Below are positions 17,826-24,660 of a stretch of DNA of 64,000 nucleotides, one piece after another. The notes beneath the pieces were generated by a model. That model saw nothing but the letters and a program-made list of their open reading frames with translations, made no database searches and was not told the origin of the DNA. Positions within the stretch are counted from its first letter, which is position 1. Each line of letters begins with the position of its first letter. Origin of the DNA: a virus; IMG/VR virus record IMGVR_UViG_3300047330_000027, positions 1-64,000 of that record; one strand, written 5' to 3'. The position numbers were made by a program, and so were the translations under genes.

Positions 17826-18155
17826 TTAAGCAACCTTTTCTGTTCGAGGTGCTTCAAGTGCGGGTCCGAGTTTCGCGGCGAGTTTTTGCGCGTGCCGATC
17901 TGCGTGGATGGTCATCTCGGCGAGGATGATTTCAACCGAGTGCGCCAGCTCTTCGGCTTTCGCCTGGTCGAAGTAGACCGAGGTTTCGAAGTGATGACGC
18001 CGGCCGCCAAGCTCGTCCTGGCAGGTCCTGCAGAAGTAGCGCGACCCGCACCCCTTTTCGGGCGAGACCGAAGCAAACTCGCTCTCGAAAACGATGAGGT
18101 GCTCGACGCCGTTCACGGTGATGGGTTTCTCGATGATCTTCAGGTCCTGGCTCAT
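17826..18155 (-). CDS. Small Cys/His protein, unknown
   Basis: 109 aa from MSQDLKIIEKPITVNGVEHL. This ATG is preceded by GGGGAGGAG at ideal spacing and overlaps the upstream stop (ATGA), so the longer in-frame version is rejected. It contains CGSRYFCRTCQDELGGRRHH, a possible metal site, and a His-rich helix (EMTIHADRHAQK). No family recognised. Confidence 0.75.
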   Translation of the reverse strand: MSQDLKIIEKPITVNGVEHLIVFESEFASVSPEKGCGSRYFCRTCQDELGGRRHHFETSVYFDQAKAEELAHSVEIILAEMTIHADRHAQKLAAKLGPALEAPRTEKVA

Positions 18156-18253
18156 CGCTTTCTCCTCCCCTGCTTCCCTACCAGCTTTTGACGCGCATGG
18201 CACATTGTCAGCCCTAAAAGCAGCGCGACCGCCAACGCGAGCAAGTCCATCAT
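18152..18253 (-). CDS. 33-aa single-pass membrane microprotein
   Basis: A tiny ORF: MMDLLALAVALLLGLTMCHA, then a basic tail QKLVGKQGRRKR. It has one hydrophobic segment with the positive residues at the C-terminal end. It overlaps the preceding stop and the following start by ATGA on both sides, so it is wedged exactly into the operon, strong evidence that it is translated. Function unknown; the size fits a small membrane regulator or lysis-type peptide. Confidence 0.65.
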   Translation of the reverse strand: MMDLLALAVALLLGLTMCHARQKLVGKQGRRKR

Positions 18254-18660
18254 CCACTCACCGCGGGGCGGCTTCCCTGCCCCGTGATGCGCTCGTACAG
18301 TAAACACCAGGCTTGTTTGGCCACGCGCTCGAGTTCGTTGAAGTCCTGCTTACCGGTGATGTCGAAGGAGAATGGCGAGCACAGCCAGCCGTTGCCGATG
18401 TCGGTGACCCCTTTGTATGGAAGCGGCGATTCGGCTGGCCACTCCGGATTGGTCTTTCGGCCGGCTGCGTAGAGCCAAAAACCGCGGCCTTCGATGGATG
18501 GCAGTTCCCCGTTCGGCACTTCGAAATACGGCGCGTACCCGGAATTGGACATTAGCCAGATGCGCCGGTCCCGCACGCTCATCTCTTGCTCAAGAGCATC
18601 AAGCTTGATCGCGATCTCAACTAGGCTCATCTGGGTTTGCGGGTAGTGTTCGTGGTTCAT
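18250..18660 (-). CDS. Hypothetical protein
   Basis: 136 aa. The N-terminal ~30 residues are helical (MSLVEIAIKLDALEQEM). An aromatic mixed domain follows (FEVPNGELPSIEGRGFWLYA, NGWLCSPFSFDITGK). It is the first gene of a leftward trio diverging from parA. No family recognised. Confidence 0.7.
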   Translation of the reverse strand: MNHEHYPQTQMSLVEIAIKLDALEQEMSVRDRRIWLMSNSGYAPYFEVPNGELPSIEGRGFWLYAAGRKTNPEWPAESPLPYKGVTDIGNGWLCSPFSFDITGKQDFNELERVAKQAWCLLYERITGQGSRPAVSG

Positions 18661-18754
18661 GGCGTCAGTCTAATATGATTCTCTATACAAACTCCATACA
18701 TTTTGCATGGACTATGGATGAGTAGTCATTACTTTCAGGAGTGGAGGCTTTTCA
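18661..18754. promoter_or_regulatory. Divergent regulatory region upstream of parA
   Basis: AT-rich intergenic segment between divergent genes. It holds TATACAA near 18686, an imperfect palindrome TCCAT-ACATTTTGC-ATGGA, and a small hairpin GACTA-TGGATGAG-TAGTC just before the parA ribosome site. ATACAA recurs three more times around the 19.4-kb gap. It is likely where a partition-type repressor binds; the promoter boxes are not clear. Confidence 0.4.
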
Positions 18755-19396
18755 GTGATTTTAACGGTAGGCAACGTCAAAGGTGGCGTGGGGAAAACCA
18801 CGCTCGCCATCAACTTCGCCATCACACTCGCGCGCCGCGGCAGGGAAGTGCTGCTGATCGACGGGGACGAGCAACAGACGGCGATGCAGTTTACCGATCT
18901 GCGCTCGGGCGTGCTCGAAAAGGCCGGTTACACCTGCGCATCGCTGTTCGGTCGCAACATCCAGACCCAAGTCAAACAGCTCGCGAAGAAGTATGACGAC
19001 ATCGTGATCGACGTGGGCGGCAGGGATACCGGCTCGCTGCGCTCGGCTTTGGTCGTCACAGACGTCGTGCTGATGCCCGTGCAGCCGCGCTCTTTTGACC
19101 TGTGGGGCACCGATCTGACCATTTCGCTGGTTCAGGAAGCCCGCGAGTGGAACGCGCCGCTGGTGGCCATCTGCGTCGTCAACGGCGCCGATGCGAAGGG
19201 AAGTGACAACCTGGCGACCGCAGAAGAATTGCAGAAGCTGGGTGGAGTGGAGGTGTTGCCGCCATACATCGTGCGCAGGAAGGCCTTTCCGAACGCAGCC
19301 ACGGCAGGGAAGGGAATTGTCGAGTGGGACGACGAGAAGGCCGAGGCCGAGTTTATGGCGGTATTTAAGATGGTGCTCGCACGCTGGAAACGGTGA
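18755..19396 (+). CDS. parA: ParA-family partition ATPase
   Basis: 213 aa from a GTG with GGAG upstream. It has a deviant Walker A, KGGVGKTT at residues 9-16, with the signature lysine; LLIDGDEQQTAMQF (Walker A' region) follows, then IVIDVGGRDT and VLMPVQPRSFDLWG. This is the short ParA type lacking an N-terminal DNA-binding domain, usually paired with a small ribbon-helix-helix partner, which is present downstream. Such pairs segregate low-copy plasmids and plasmid-like prophages. With no integrase seen, it points to an extrachromosomal prophage state or to interference with host partitioning. Confidence 0.88.
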   Translation: MILTVGNVKGGVGKTTLAINFAITLARRGREVLLIDGDEQQTAMQFTDLRSGVLEKAGYTCASLFGRNIQTQVKQLAKKYDDIVIDVGGRDTGSLRSALVVTDVVLMPVQPRSFDLWGTDLTISLVQEAREWNAPLVAICVVNGADAKGSDNLATAEELQKLGGVEVLPPYIVRRKAFPNAATAGKGIVEWDDEKAEAEFMAVFKMVLARWKR

Positions 19397-19461
19397 ACTC
19401 AATACAACATGCATAGATATTGTATGCGTTATGCAGTTATTCTGAATTAGAGGTCAATACA
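19397..19461. promoter_or_regulatory. Candidate partition site or operator
   Basis: The gap between parA and its partner contains TCAATACAA twice (19397-19407 and 19453-19462) and an inverted TTGTAT, forming an ATACAA...TTGTAT palindrome with a 12-base spacer, plus a nested GCATA-GATATTG-TATGC. Repeats like these are typical binding sites of ribbon-helix-helix partition proteins. Confidence 0.45.
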
Positions 19462-19719
19462 ATGACAATCGCCAGCACCCCCATCAAGCCGCGGCCGCGT
19501 CCGGTCGAGACGTTTACGGAACGCGCGGAAATTCAGCAGGGAAGGGAAGTGGTCGACCGCGAAAAGCCGGTACTGCTTCAGGCGCGTATCCCGCGTCACG
19601 TACTCGCACGCATCGATCAGAACGCTTCGCGGGAAGGAATCTCGCGCAACGCGTTCCTGGTGTCAGGGATTATGCGCCTGATGGATATTCTTGAGCGCGA
19701 CCGCAGGGAAGGGAATTGA
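19462..19719 (+). CDS. Ribbon-helix-helix partner of ParA
   Basis: 85 aa from MTIASTPIKP. A basic, Pro-rich N-terminal arm is followed by a ribbon-helix-helix pattern: VLLQARIPRHVLARIDQNA (strand, helix 1), REGISRNAFLVSGIMRLMDI (helix 2). It probably binds the ATACAA repeats on either side of parA and acts as the adaptor or autorepressor of the partition pair. The ATG at 19462 sits inside one such repeat, which would suit autoregulation. It ends two bases from a convergent gene. Confidence 0.75.
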   Translation: MTIASTPIKPRPRPVETFTERAEIQQGREVVDREKPVLLQARIPRHVLARIDQNASREGISRNAFLVSGIMRLMDILERDRREGN

Positions 19720-19721
19720 CG

Positions 19722-20018
19722 TTACTGCTGCCACGCTTCGCGCCGGTAGCCGTCCTGATCGGTGCCTTGGTTATCGAGGTTGCTGTCATCCACGTAGCCA
19801 TGGGCCATGATCGTCATCGTCGCCCTGAGCTGCGTGATCTGTAGTTCCAGGTCCTGAATTTGCTGTCGGTCGTCTTCGAGCTCCTGCGTCTGGTCGACCA
19901 CCTCGATGGTGTGGATCGAATTGCTTGAGATTTCACCGAGCGCGAGGACGATGACAAACGGCAGCGCGATCGCGGCGAATCGGGTGTATATCTGGAGTGC
20001 CTTTCTAGCTCTATCCAT
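19722..20018 (-). CDS. Single-pass membrane protein with coiled coil
   Basis: 98 aa; the ATG at 20018 has AAGGAG at ideal distance, so the longer upstream version is not used. One transmembrane segment lies at residues ~12-30 (RFAAIALPFVIVLALGEIS). A coiled coil follows (QELEDDRQQIQDLELQITQL), then an acidic/polar tail. The architecture resembles i-spanins but the gene is far from the lysis cassette. Function unknown. Confidence 0.7.
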   Translation of the reverse strand: MDRARKALQIYTRFAAIALPFVIVLALGEISSNSIHTIEVVDQTQELEDDRQQIQDLELQITQLRATMTIMAHGYVDDSNLDNQGTDQDGYRREAWQQ

Positions 20019-20069
20019 GCCGTAACTCCTTGATTCTATGTCTGATAACATAGTTTCTGTCTACTGGAT

Positions 20070-20411
20070 TCAAACGATCAGCGAATGATCCTCGGCAGTG
20101 TACAGGTAACCAGGCTCATATTCCGAGAACCGCGAATTGTGGAAGAAGAACCTGTAGCTGTCCATCGGAACGCCCGGCGGATCAACTGAGAAGACGTGCT
20201 TCTCGTAAACGCGCCCGATTTTGTAATCGTGACCGACCAGAATTTCGTTCTCGCGCGCAACCCACAGGAACATGGTTTTCTCGGGAACGAAGGGGTTCCA
20301 GCGATATATGCGCGGCGGGGCAACGCGAGCCGGATCGATGGCGTCGCTAGACGAGATCCCGCAGAGATGCGTCCACAGCTTTTTGAACGGCTTGAGAATC
20401 GTTTGCCACAT
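20070..20411 (-). CDS. Hypothetical protein
   Basis: 113 aa with basic N-terminus (LKPFKKLWTHLCG) and an aromatic mixed domain (YRWNPFVPEKTMFLWVAREN, YRFFFHNSRFSEYEPGYLY). An AGAGG sequence precedes the ATG. It overlaps a Cys-rich ORF upstream by 65 bases. No family recognised. Confidence 0.65.
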   Translation of the reverse strand: MWQTILKPFKKLWTHLCGISSSDAIDPARVAPPRIYRWNPFVPEKTMFLWVARENEILVGHDYKIGRVYEKHVFSVDPPGVPMDSYRFFFHNSRFSEYEPGYLYTAEDHSLIV

Positions 20412-20568
20412 ATGGAGCCTCTTGCTTTTGGGCCGGCGGCGGTTCCGTTGGAAGACCGCAAGCGCCGCCCCAGTCGCTACAGTCTTTGCAAGGCTGGCAG
20501 AGGCCGCCGCTGGTGGCCGGCAGATCGCAGATCACCACGCAGCGGCACTGCTCGGTTACTTGTTCCAT
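20347..20568 (-). CDS. Small Cys-rich protein (tentative)
   Basis: 73 aa with CRCVVIC, CQPCKDC and GGAC clusters, suggesting metal binding. The ATG lies inside a 14-codon micro-ORF (MDPVSLLNFKPWNK) that itself has GGGGAG upstream, so translation may be coupled. It is supported mainly by cysteine spacing and weakened by its 65-base overlap with the next gene. Confidence 0.45.
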   Translation of the reverse strand: MEQVTEQCRCVVICDLPATSGGLCQPCKDCSDWGGACGLPTEPPPAQKQEAPYVANDSQAVQKAVDASLRDLV

Positions 20569-20825
20569 GGTTTGAAATTGAGCAGACTCACCGGGTCCAT
20601 GTGGTCTCCCCTTCCAGTTGGAGATTTCACCTGGGGTCGAGCGCACCGACCCCAGGCTTGCTGCCTCTATAGCGGGTTGTCATCCGGAAGTCTGATACTC
20701 GCTGCCGTACGCCTTATGCCTATGGGATGGCTCCCTCGTACTAGCCCCTCGCAGCGTACTTTGAGGGCGGCAATCCTGACAGTGTTTCTCTCCGGTACAG
20801 CGACTTCCCTTTCGCGGTGGAATGT
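20569..20825 (-). other. Structured intergenic leader with two hairpins
   Basis: 257 bases without a supported gene. Read leftward it contains a perfect 10-bp hairpin (20630-20656, arms CCTGGGGTCG/CGACCCCAGG), directly followed by a CTGGAAG-type hairpin (20605-20624, arms TCTCC/GGAGA, loop AACTGGAAGG). GGGGAGA just after acts as a ribosome site for a micro-ORF. No U-run follows, so simple termination is unlikely. Confidence 0.5.
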
Positions 20826-21158
20826 CTATTCGAGCCGTTGGATGATGTCGGACAGTCGACCGTTGAGAGAGTCAGCGTAGCTAGCTAGCTCGGTACTCAA
20901 ACCCGCAATGTCTCCTGGATGCTGTGCCGTTTCTGGTGATTTAGATGGCTGGATCAGTCCTTGAGCGAACAGGAGGCTATGAATTCGGTCTAACTGTATG
21001 TGTGCCATCTGCACGTAGGCATGAGCACGAGCAAGCTGCTTGCCGACAGATTCAGTCGGAGCTGACGTTGATACGAAGTTTTGAGCATTGTGGTAGATGG
21101 ACGGGGCGGGAGTTTGAGGATTTCCCAGATAGCGGGCACCCTCTTCGGGATACGGCAT
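20826..21158 (-). CDS. Hypothetical helical protein
   Basis: 110 aa. The ATG follows the characteristic GGAGGCAACA leader, good evidence of translation. The N-terminus is Pro-rich; the rest is helical (VGKQLARAHAYVQMAHIQLD, GLSTELASYADSLNGRLSDI). No domain recognised. Confidence 0.75.
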   Translation of the reverse strand: MPYPEEGARYLGNPQTPAPSIYHNAQNFVSTSAPTESVGKQLARAHAYVQMAHIQLDRIHSLLFAQGLIQPSKSPETAQHPGDIAGLSTELASYADSLNGRLSDIIQRLE

Positions 21159-21202
21159 AGTGTGTTGCCTCCAGGCGCGTGCGGGGTAGAACTAACGTTG
21201 CA

Positions 21203-21224
21203 GCGAGGCTTCCAGATTCCTCGC
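21203..21224 (-). other. CTGGAAG-loop hairpin upstream of 21158 gene
   Basis: Stem GCGAGG/CCTCGC (6 bp) closing loop AATCTGGAAG on the minus strand, about 30 bases before the GGAGGCAACA leader of the next gene. Confidence 0.6.
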
Positions 21225-21291
21225 GACTGAGACATCATAGACCCTTTTGTAACCGTTTGGGCAAGTGGAAACTTCACAGTCTCTGAATTAT

Positions 21292-21564
21292 TTACGTGGG
21301 CTCGACGATCTCTTTTGCACTTTCGTTTGTTCCATGTGGAACACCCGCGAATCGAGCTTTGCCGATTGTGAATTCCTTCGGCAACACTTCCGGCTTTGCC
21401 ACCAGGACCTTGGTTTGCTTCGGCCAGTGCGTTGCCTCATTCTCGCGGTCGCACTGAGCCCAGCAGGAACAACAGAGCGCATCGTTGGTGCCTGGGCGCA
21501 CGGGAGCGACGTGGTTATAGCTCGACGTGCACCCGCAGATGCAGTTGCAAACGGAGGTCAACAT
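21292..21564 (-). CDS. Cys-rich small protein
   Basis: 90 aa from MLTSVCNCICGC. The ATG shares one base with the upstream stop (TGATG). Eight cysteines lie in two clusters, CNCICGC at residues 6-12 and CCSCWAQC near 38-45, strongly suggesting a metal site. The remainder is Lys/Pro-rich (KQTKVLVAKPEVLPKEFTI). No named family; the operon position and cysteine clusters support a real gene. Confidence 0.7.
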   Translation of the reverse strand: MLTSVCNCICGCTSSYNHVAPVRPGTNDALCCSCWAQCDRENEATHWPKQTKVLVAKPEVLPKEFTIGKARFAGVPHGTNESAKEIVEPT

Positions 21565-22025
21565 CAGTCCCCTGCCCCGAGTTGCTTCGCGTGGCTGCTG
21601 ACATTCAGCTTGAATTGCTCCCATGCGGTCTGGTTGGTTCCAGGAGCGACTGCGTAAGGCATGAACACCTGTGCGGCCTCGACCTGGTTCGATTCCACGA
21701 TGGCGATCTGCGCGGCAATCCAGTCTTTGACGATGCGCCACGCAATCCACTTCGATTGCTTCTCGATGCGCGCCATCATGGTCGCCGTCCACCGCCCTCG
21801 CTGTTTTTGTTTCTTCATCGCGCGTTCGACGCCGGCCACATTCACCGGCAATGCGAACTCGACCGATACATTGTGGATTTGGAGTACGAATGCCACCCCC
21901 GATGGCTCCCCATTGGGCGCGTAGTCTGCCCGAATCGAGCGCGCGCCTTTGGACGCGAGCAGGGCACTGATCTCAGCAACCGTCTGCTGGACCGGGATGG
22001 TGGTGGTGTAGTTCTTGATCGGCAT
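21564..22025 (-). CDS. Conserved phage protein of unknown function
   Basis: 153 aa beginning MPIKNYTTTIPVQQTVAEIS with AAAGGA upstream. From memory this start and the WRIVKDWIAAQIAIVES...FMPYAV tail belong to a hypothetical family seen in many phages of different hosts; the role is unknown. It has an alpha/beta N-terminal half (possible small-molecule or nucleic-acid fold), a basic centre (KKQKQRGR) and a helical C-terminus. Confidence 0.8.
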   Translation of the reverse strand: MPIKNYTTTIPVQQTVAEISALLASKGARSIRADYAPNGEPSGVAFVLQIHNVSVEFALPVNVAGVERAMKKQKQRGRWTATMMARIEKQSKWIAWRIVKDWIAAQIAIVESNQVEAAQVFMPYAVAPGTNQTAWEQFKLNVSSHAKQLGAGD

Positions 22026-22034
22026 AAGTTCCTT

Positions 22035-22214
22035 TCAGATTTTGTGCGCAGTATGAATCATCGGTTGCGCCTTCACGATTCCTGTGCGGCTGGTGCGCGC
22101 CGGATGCATGACAACGATCTTCTGACCATGCCGACCTCGGCAGGGCTGGCCAGCAGGCGCGAGGCAGCGCGGACACTTGCGATCAAGCGCGAACGCGGCT
22201 TTCTTCTTGATCAT
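22035..22214 (-). CDS. Phage zinc-binding small protein
   Basis: 59 aa: MIKKKAAFALDRKCPRCLAP, then AGQPCRGRHGQKIVVMHPAR. The pattern CPxCxAxxGxPCR...H is the small zinc finger found in many phages. The ATG overlaps the upstream stop (ATGA) and has GAAGGGA before it. A paralogue with the same signature (CPKCKARRGYPCR) is encoded 200 bases upstream at 22420-22605. It is probably a nucleic-acid-binding accessory protein. Confidence 0.72.
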   Translation of the reverse strand: MIKKKAAFALDRKCPRCLAPAGQPCRGRHGQKIVVMHPARTSRTGIVKAQPMIHTAHKI

Positions 22215-22423
22215 GAGTTCCCTTCTTTCGGCCTATGCCCGATGTGGAAGTTCCCGCACTCGAAGCATCGGTAGGGCAAGATTTCGGTGCCGGTCGCGAG
22301 GGATCGAGCTTCCGCAACCTTCTCGGCCAGCGTGATCGAGTGGTAAGGCTTCTTCCGACCACAGCGGCTCATCGATACCTCGGCCAGGGTGCGATGTCCG
22401 GTAATGCCGACGGGCCCGATCAT
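22211..22423 (-). CDS. Zinc-ribbon small protein
   Basis: 70 aa ending in LPYRCFECGNFHIGHRPKEG. This YRCxxCxxxHxGH half of a zinc ribbon is common in small phage proteins; the N-terminal MSRCGRKKPYHS may supply the other ligand. ATGA overlaps on both sides tie it to its neighbours. An internal ATG (MSRCGRKK) is an alternative start. Confidence 0.72.
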   Translation of the reverse strand: MIGPVGITGHRTLAEVSMSRCGRKKPYHSITLAEKVAEARSLATGTEILPYRCFECGNFHIGHRPKEGNS

Positions 22424-22605
22424 GAGACGCCCATCTGCGCCTCAAGCACAGCTTTACGTGCGCGCGCGGCATCGCGTCGCTCTGCGTGAGGTTCTTTCAT
22501 GGGATTGCCCTTGCCGCGCTTGACACCGCGCTCTAGCGGCCGGCAGGGGTAGCCGCGTCTTGCTTTGCACTTCGGGCACTGAACGCTCTTCCAGGTAGCG
22601 AACAT
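22420..22605 (-). CDS. Phage zinc-binding small protein (paralogue)
   Basis: 61 aa, with the GGAGGCAACA leader before the ATG. CPKCKARRGYPCRP at residues ~10-23, a basic linker, and PHAERRDAARARK match the small phage zinc-finger type. Codons 3-8 form a short CGCT-ACCTGGAAG-AGCG hairpin resembling the recurring leader hairpin, here just inside the gene. Confidence 0.75.
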   Translation of the reverse strand: MFATWKSVQCPKCKARRGYPCRPLERGVKRGKGNPMKEPHAERRDAARARKAVLEAQMGVS

Positions 22606-22626
22606 TGCGTGTTGCCTCCGTCTTGC

Positions 22627-22968
22627 CTACTGCGAATAGTCCTCGTCAGGGGTGTGGAATAGGATTTTGTTGTCGATGATGGTGGCGACGCCGAGATGCT
22701 CACCGCTGCCGCTGTACAGGTCGACCTGTTGGACTCCGGCGCTTTGCTCCATGCTCTTCTTTTCCGCGAAGTCGCTTTCGCACCACGAGATATAGGCCAC
22801 GGAGAGACCTATGCCGACGATCGATGCAAACAGCCACGCCAGGCTGAAGTGATGGTCGATTGCCCAGTTGAGGGTCAGCCAAATGCCGGTGAGCGAAGCG
22901 ATGAAGAGCAGCAGGTCCAACAGAAAGTGTTTCGCTGTGCGGAGATAGATACTGCGTCTGATCACCAT
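22627..22968 (-). CDS. Two-pass inner-membrane protein
   Basis: 113 aa. Two hydrophobic segments (HFLLDLLLFIASLTGIWLTL and LAWLFASIVGIGLSVAYISW) separated by a short NWAIDHH loop. A ~50-residue soluble tail follows (VDLYSGSGEHLGVATIIDNK). The start shares TAATG with the upstream gene. Superinfection exclusion or another membrane role is possible but unsupported. Confidence 0.7.
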   Translation of the reverse strand: MVIRRSIYLRTAKHFLLDLLLFIASLTGIWLTLNWAIDHHFSLAWLFASIVGIGLSVAYISWCESDFAEKKSMEQSAGVQQVDLYSGSGEHLGVATIIDNKILFHTPDEDYSQ

Positions 22969-23261
22969 TAGTTCACCATCACTTTCTTACCGCTGGCTGC
23001 GTCATTGAGCAGCGCGGCCGCCTGCTCAGTCTCTTGGAACTTCGCGATATTCTTCACTGCCTGCTCGATGCGATCGCCGGCGTCACCAGGTCCGTAGATG
23101 ATCCACTGCATCAGCATCGCGGCTGACTCGTAGAACACGCGCCGGGTCGTCTCATAGCTTTGGTGGCTAGGGGCGAACGGTAGTTTGGCAGCGAAGTCCT
23201 GCCAAGCCATATCGATCGGCTGGATCAGCTTCGCGGCTGCTTCGTCTTCCATGCGGCTCAT
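22968..23261 (-). CDS. Small helical phage protein (paralogue group member)
   Basis: 97 aa. WQDFAAKLPFA...YETTRRVFYESAAMLMQWIIYG...AVKNIAKFQE shares its layout with the proteins at 23632-23949 and 23950-24225: a short start, an aromatic-small helix centre and a helical end. Such small all-helical proteins occur in clusters in phage genomes. It overlaps both neighbours by ATGA/TAATG. Function unknown. Confidence 0.7.
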   Translation of the reverse strand: MSRMEDEAAAKLIQPIDMAWQDFAAKLPFAPSHQSYETTRRVFYESAAMLMQWIIYGPGDAGDRIEQAVKNIAKFQETEQAAALLNDAASGKKVMVN

Positions 23262-23635
23262 GGCTTGGGTTCCTGCGGCTCGATGCCGACGTGCCGATTC
23301 AATAGCTCGGGCACAGAGGGCGGTTGTGGTCGGCGGGCGCCTTCGGGTATGCCGAGCGACTGAGTATGGTCCTGCGCCTGGTCGTCATCGCCTTCGCACA
23401 GATGCACACTGCCACTATGCAGATGAGCATGCCCGATGCCGCTGATCTCCGCAACCGGCTTACCGCGCAGCTTGATGATCAACTGATCATCGTCCTCTCT
23501 CTGGGTCGTCTCGTAGGTCCAGTCACTGACCTTTGGCAGATAGTGCAGCGTTGACATCACCGTCGTTAGCACCAGAGCCATCGTGTGCGGCGTCAGGATC
23601 GCTCCGTTGAGGCTGAGCCTGTAGATGGCGCTCAT
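23258..23635 (-). CDS. Hypothetical protein
   Basis: 125 aa. Residues ~1-70 look beta-rich (MSAIYRLSLNGAILTPHTMA, DDQLIIKLRGKPVAEISGIG). A His-containing segment (HAHLHSGSVHLCEGDDD) and a Pro-rich tail follow. ATGA overlaps both sides. No family recognised. Confidence 0.65.
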   Translation of the reverse strand: MSAIYRLSLNGAILTPHTMALVLTTVMSTLHYLPKVSDWTYETTQREDDDQLIIKLRGKPVAEISGIGHAHLHSGSVHLCEGDDDQAQDHTQSLGIPEGARRPQPPSVPELLNRHVGIEPQEPKP

Positions 23636-23949
23636 AGCTTCACGGTCCGGGCGATGGATTCGTCGATCATGCCCTGCTGAAACGCCGCGTATTCGGCCTT
23701 GAGCGCAAGCAACACTTCAGCAGCCATGACTGCCATGTTAATGGCCTCCGCCTTATCTTCTGGCCCATTCAGCACCAAGTATCCCGACACTGCCAGCGCG
23801 TAGCCAGCTCCGTTGAAGAAGATCATTCGCAGCCACGCGATAAATTCAGGCGCAAACGCGCAGCCTTCATCAATCATCTGCGCGCAGCAGATTTGCCACG
23901 CATCTTGTATCGAGCGGGGCAGCTCGTGTTCGCTCATCACGAATTCCAT
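23632..23949 (-). CDS. Small helical phage protein (paralogue group member)
   Basis: 105 aa, GGAGGCAAC leader before the ATG. FIAWLRMIFFNGAGYALAVS...AINMAVMAAEVLLALKAEYA is the same helical layout as the genes at 22968 and 23950. Function unknown. Confidence 0.72.
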   Translation of the reverse strand: MEFVMSEHELPRSIQDAWQICCAQMIDEGCAFAPEFIAWLRMIFFNGAGYALAVSGYLVLNGPEDKAEAINMAVMAAEVLLALKAEYAAFQQGMIDESIARTVKL

Positions 23950-24225
23950 CTAGTTGCCTCCTGGCCGGGTTGCGGCCATGCTGTCGTTGATTCCCTTGAA
24001 TCGCCTTGCGAGCTGCTGCGCGCTGACCTTGATCGCCTCTTCAAGCGCATTCATCCCGGCATAATCGCGGTTCTGTAGTTGCTGGAACACGAATCCCATG
24101 CCCATCAGCAGGCACCGCTCCATGGCGATGCCTGAGAGTGAGCGCCGATTGACGCCGATAAGCTTGATCGCGTGGTCCGCGAAGGCCTCAAGCGCCTCGG
24201 CTGGCGGTGGCACGGCCGGTTTCAT
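23950..24225 (-). CDS. Small helical phage protein (paralogue group member)
   Basis: 91 aa. ALEAFADHAIKLIGVNRRSL...ERCLLMGMGFVFQQLQNRDY...LEEAIKVSAQQLARR resembles its two neighbours in size and helix layout. The ATG overlaps the upstream stop. Function unknown. Confidence 0.7.
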   Translation of the reverse strand: MKPAVPPPAEALEAFADHAIKLIGVNRRSLSGIAMERCLLMGMGFVFQQLQNRDYAGMNALEEAIKVSAQQLARRFKGINDSMAATRPGGN

Positions 24226-24641
24226 TTGTGGCCGGCAGTCGGTTTCGCGATGGTGCGGTCCTCAGGGTCGCGGCAGTCGTGGCCTTCCCGAAACGGCGTC
24301 GAGGTTTCGTTAAGGCCTCTAAATTTGGCCGTACTAACTCCAAGTGCGGTCTTCAAAGTCTCGCTCGCATACCCTTCCAACACATCGTCTGGCAGGTTTG
24401 TCAACATCAGCGATATTGTGCGGCCCTGGTGCTCTGCGCAGCCGATACCGAATGGCATGAGGTGAATCTCTTCGTTCTCGATCAACGAACAAGACACCCC
24501 GATGAATGAATGGACGTCGTACTTTTTGAGGATGGCTACAATCTCTTCGCGCATCTGCTCGCCGCGCTCGATTGCCTGTTGTGCGGTGGGTAGAATTCCG
24601 GCAGAAACGGGCGTTCCTGCGGCTTCGGCTGCATTGCTCAT
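24222..24641 (-). CDS. Hypothetical protein
   Basis: 139 aa from MSNAAEAAGTPVSAGILPTA, chosen because GGAGGCAAT lies just upstream; a longer in-frame ORF lacks this. The middle (IVAILKKYDVHSFIGVSCSL, EIHLMPFGIGCAEHQG) suggests a small alpha/beta domain. Its leader carries several hairpins. No family recognised. Confidence 0.72.
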   Translation of the reverse strand: MSNAAEAAGTPVSAGILPTAQQAIERGEQMREEIVAILKKYDVHSFIGVSCSLIENEEIHLMPFGIGCAEHQGRTISLMLTNLPDDVLEGYASETLKTALGVSTAKFRGLNETSTPFREGHDCRDPEDRTIAKPTAGHK

Positions 24642-24660
24642 ATTGCCTCCAGTTTGGTGA

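Noticed and set aside
18755-19719. Integration module
   Set aside because: No integrase, recombinase or att-like repeats were found anywhere in the window; the ParA cassette points to partition, not integration.
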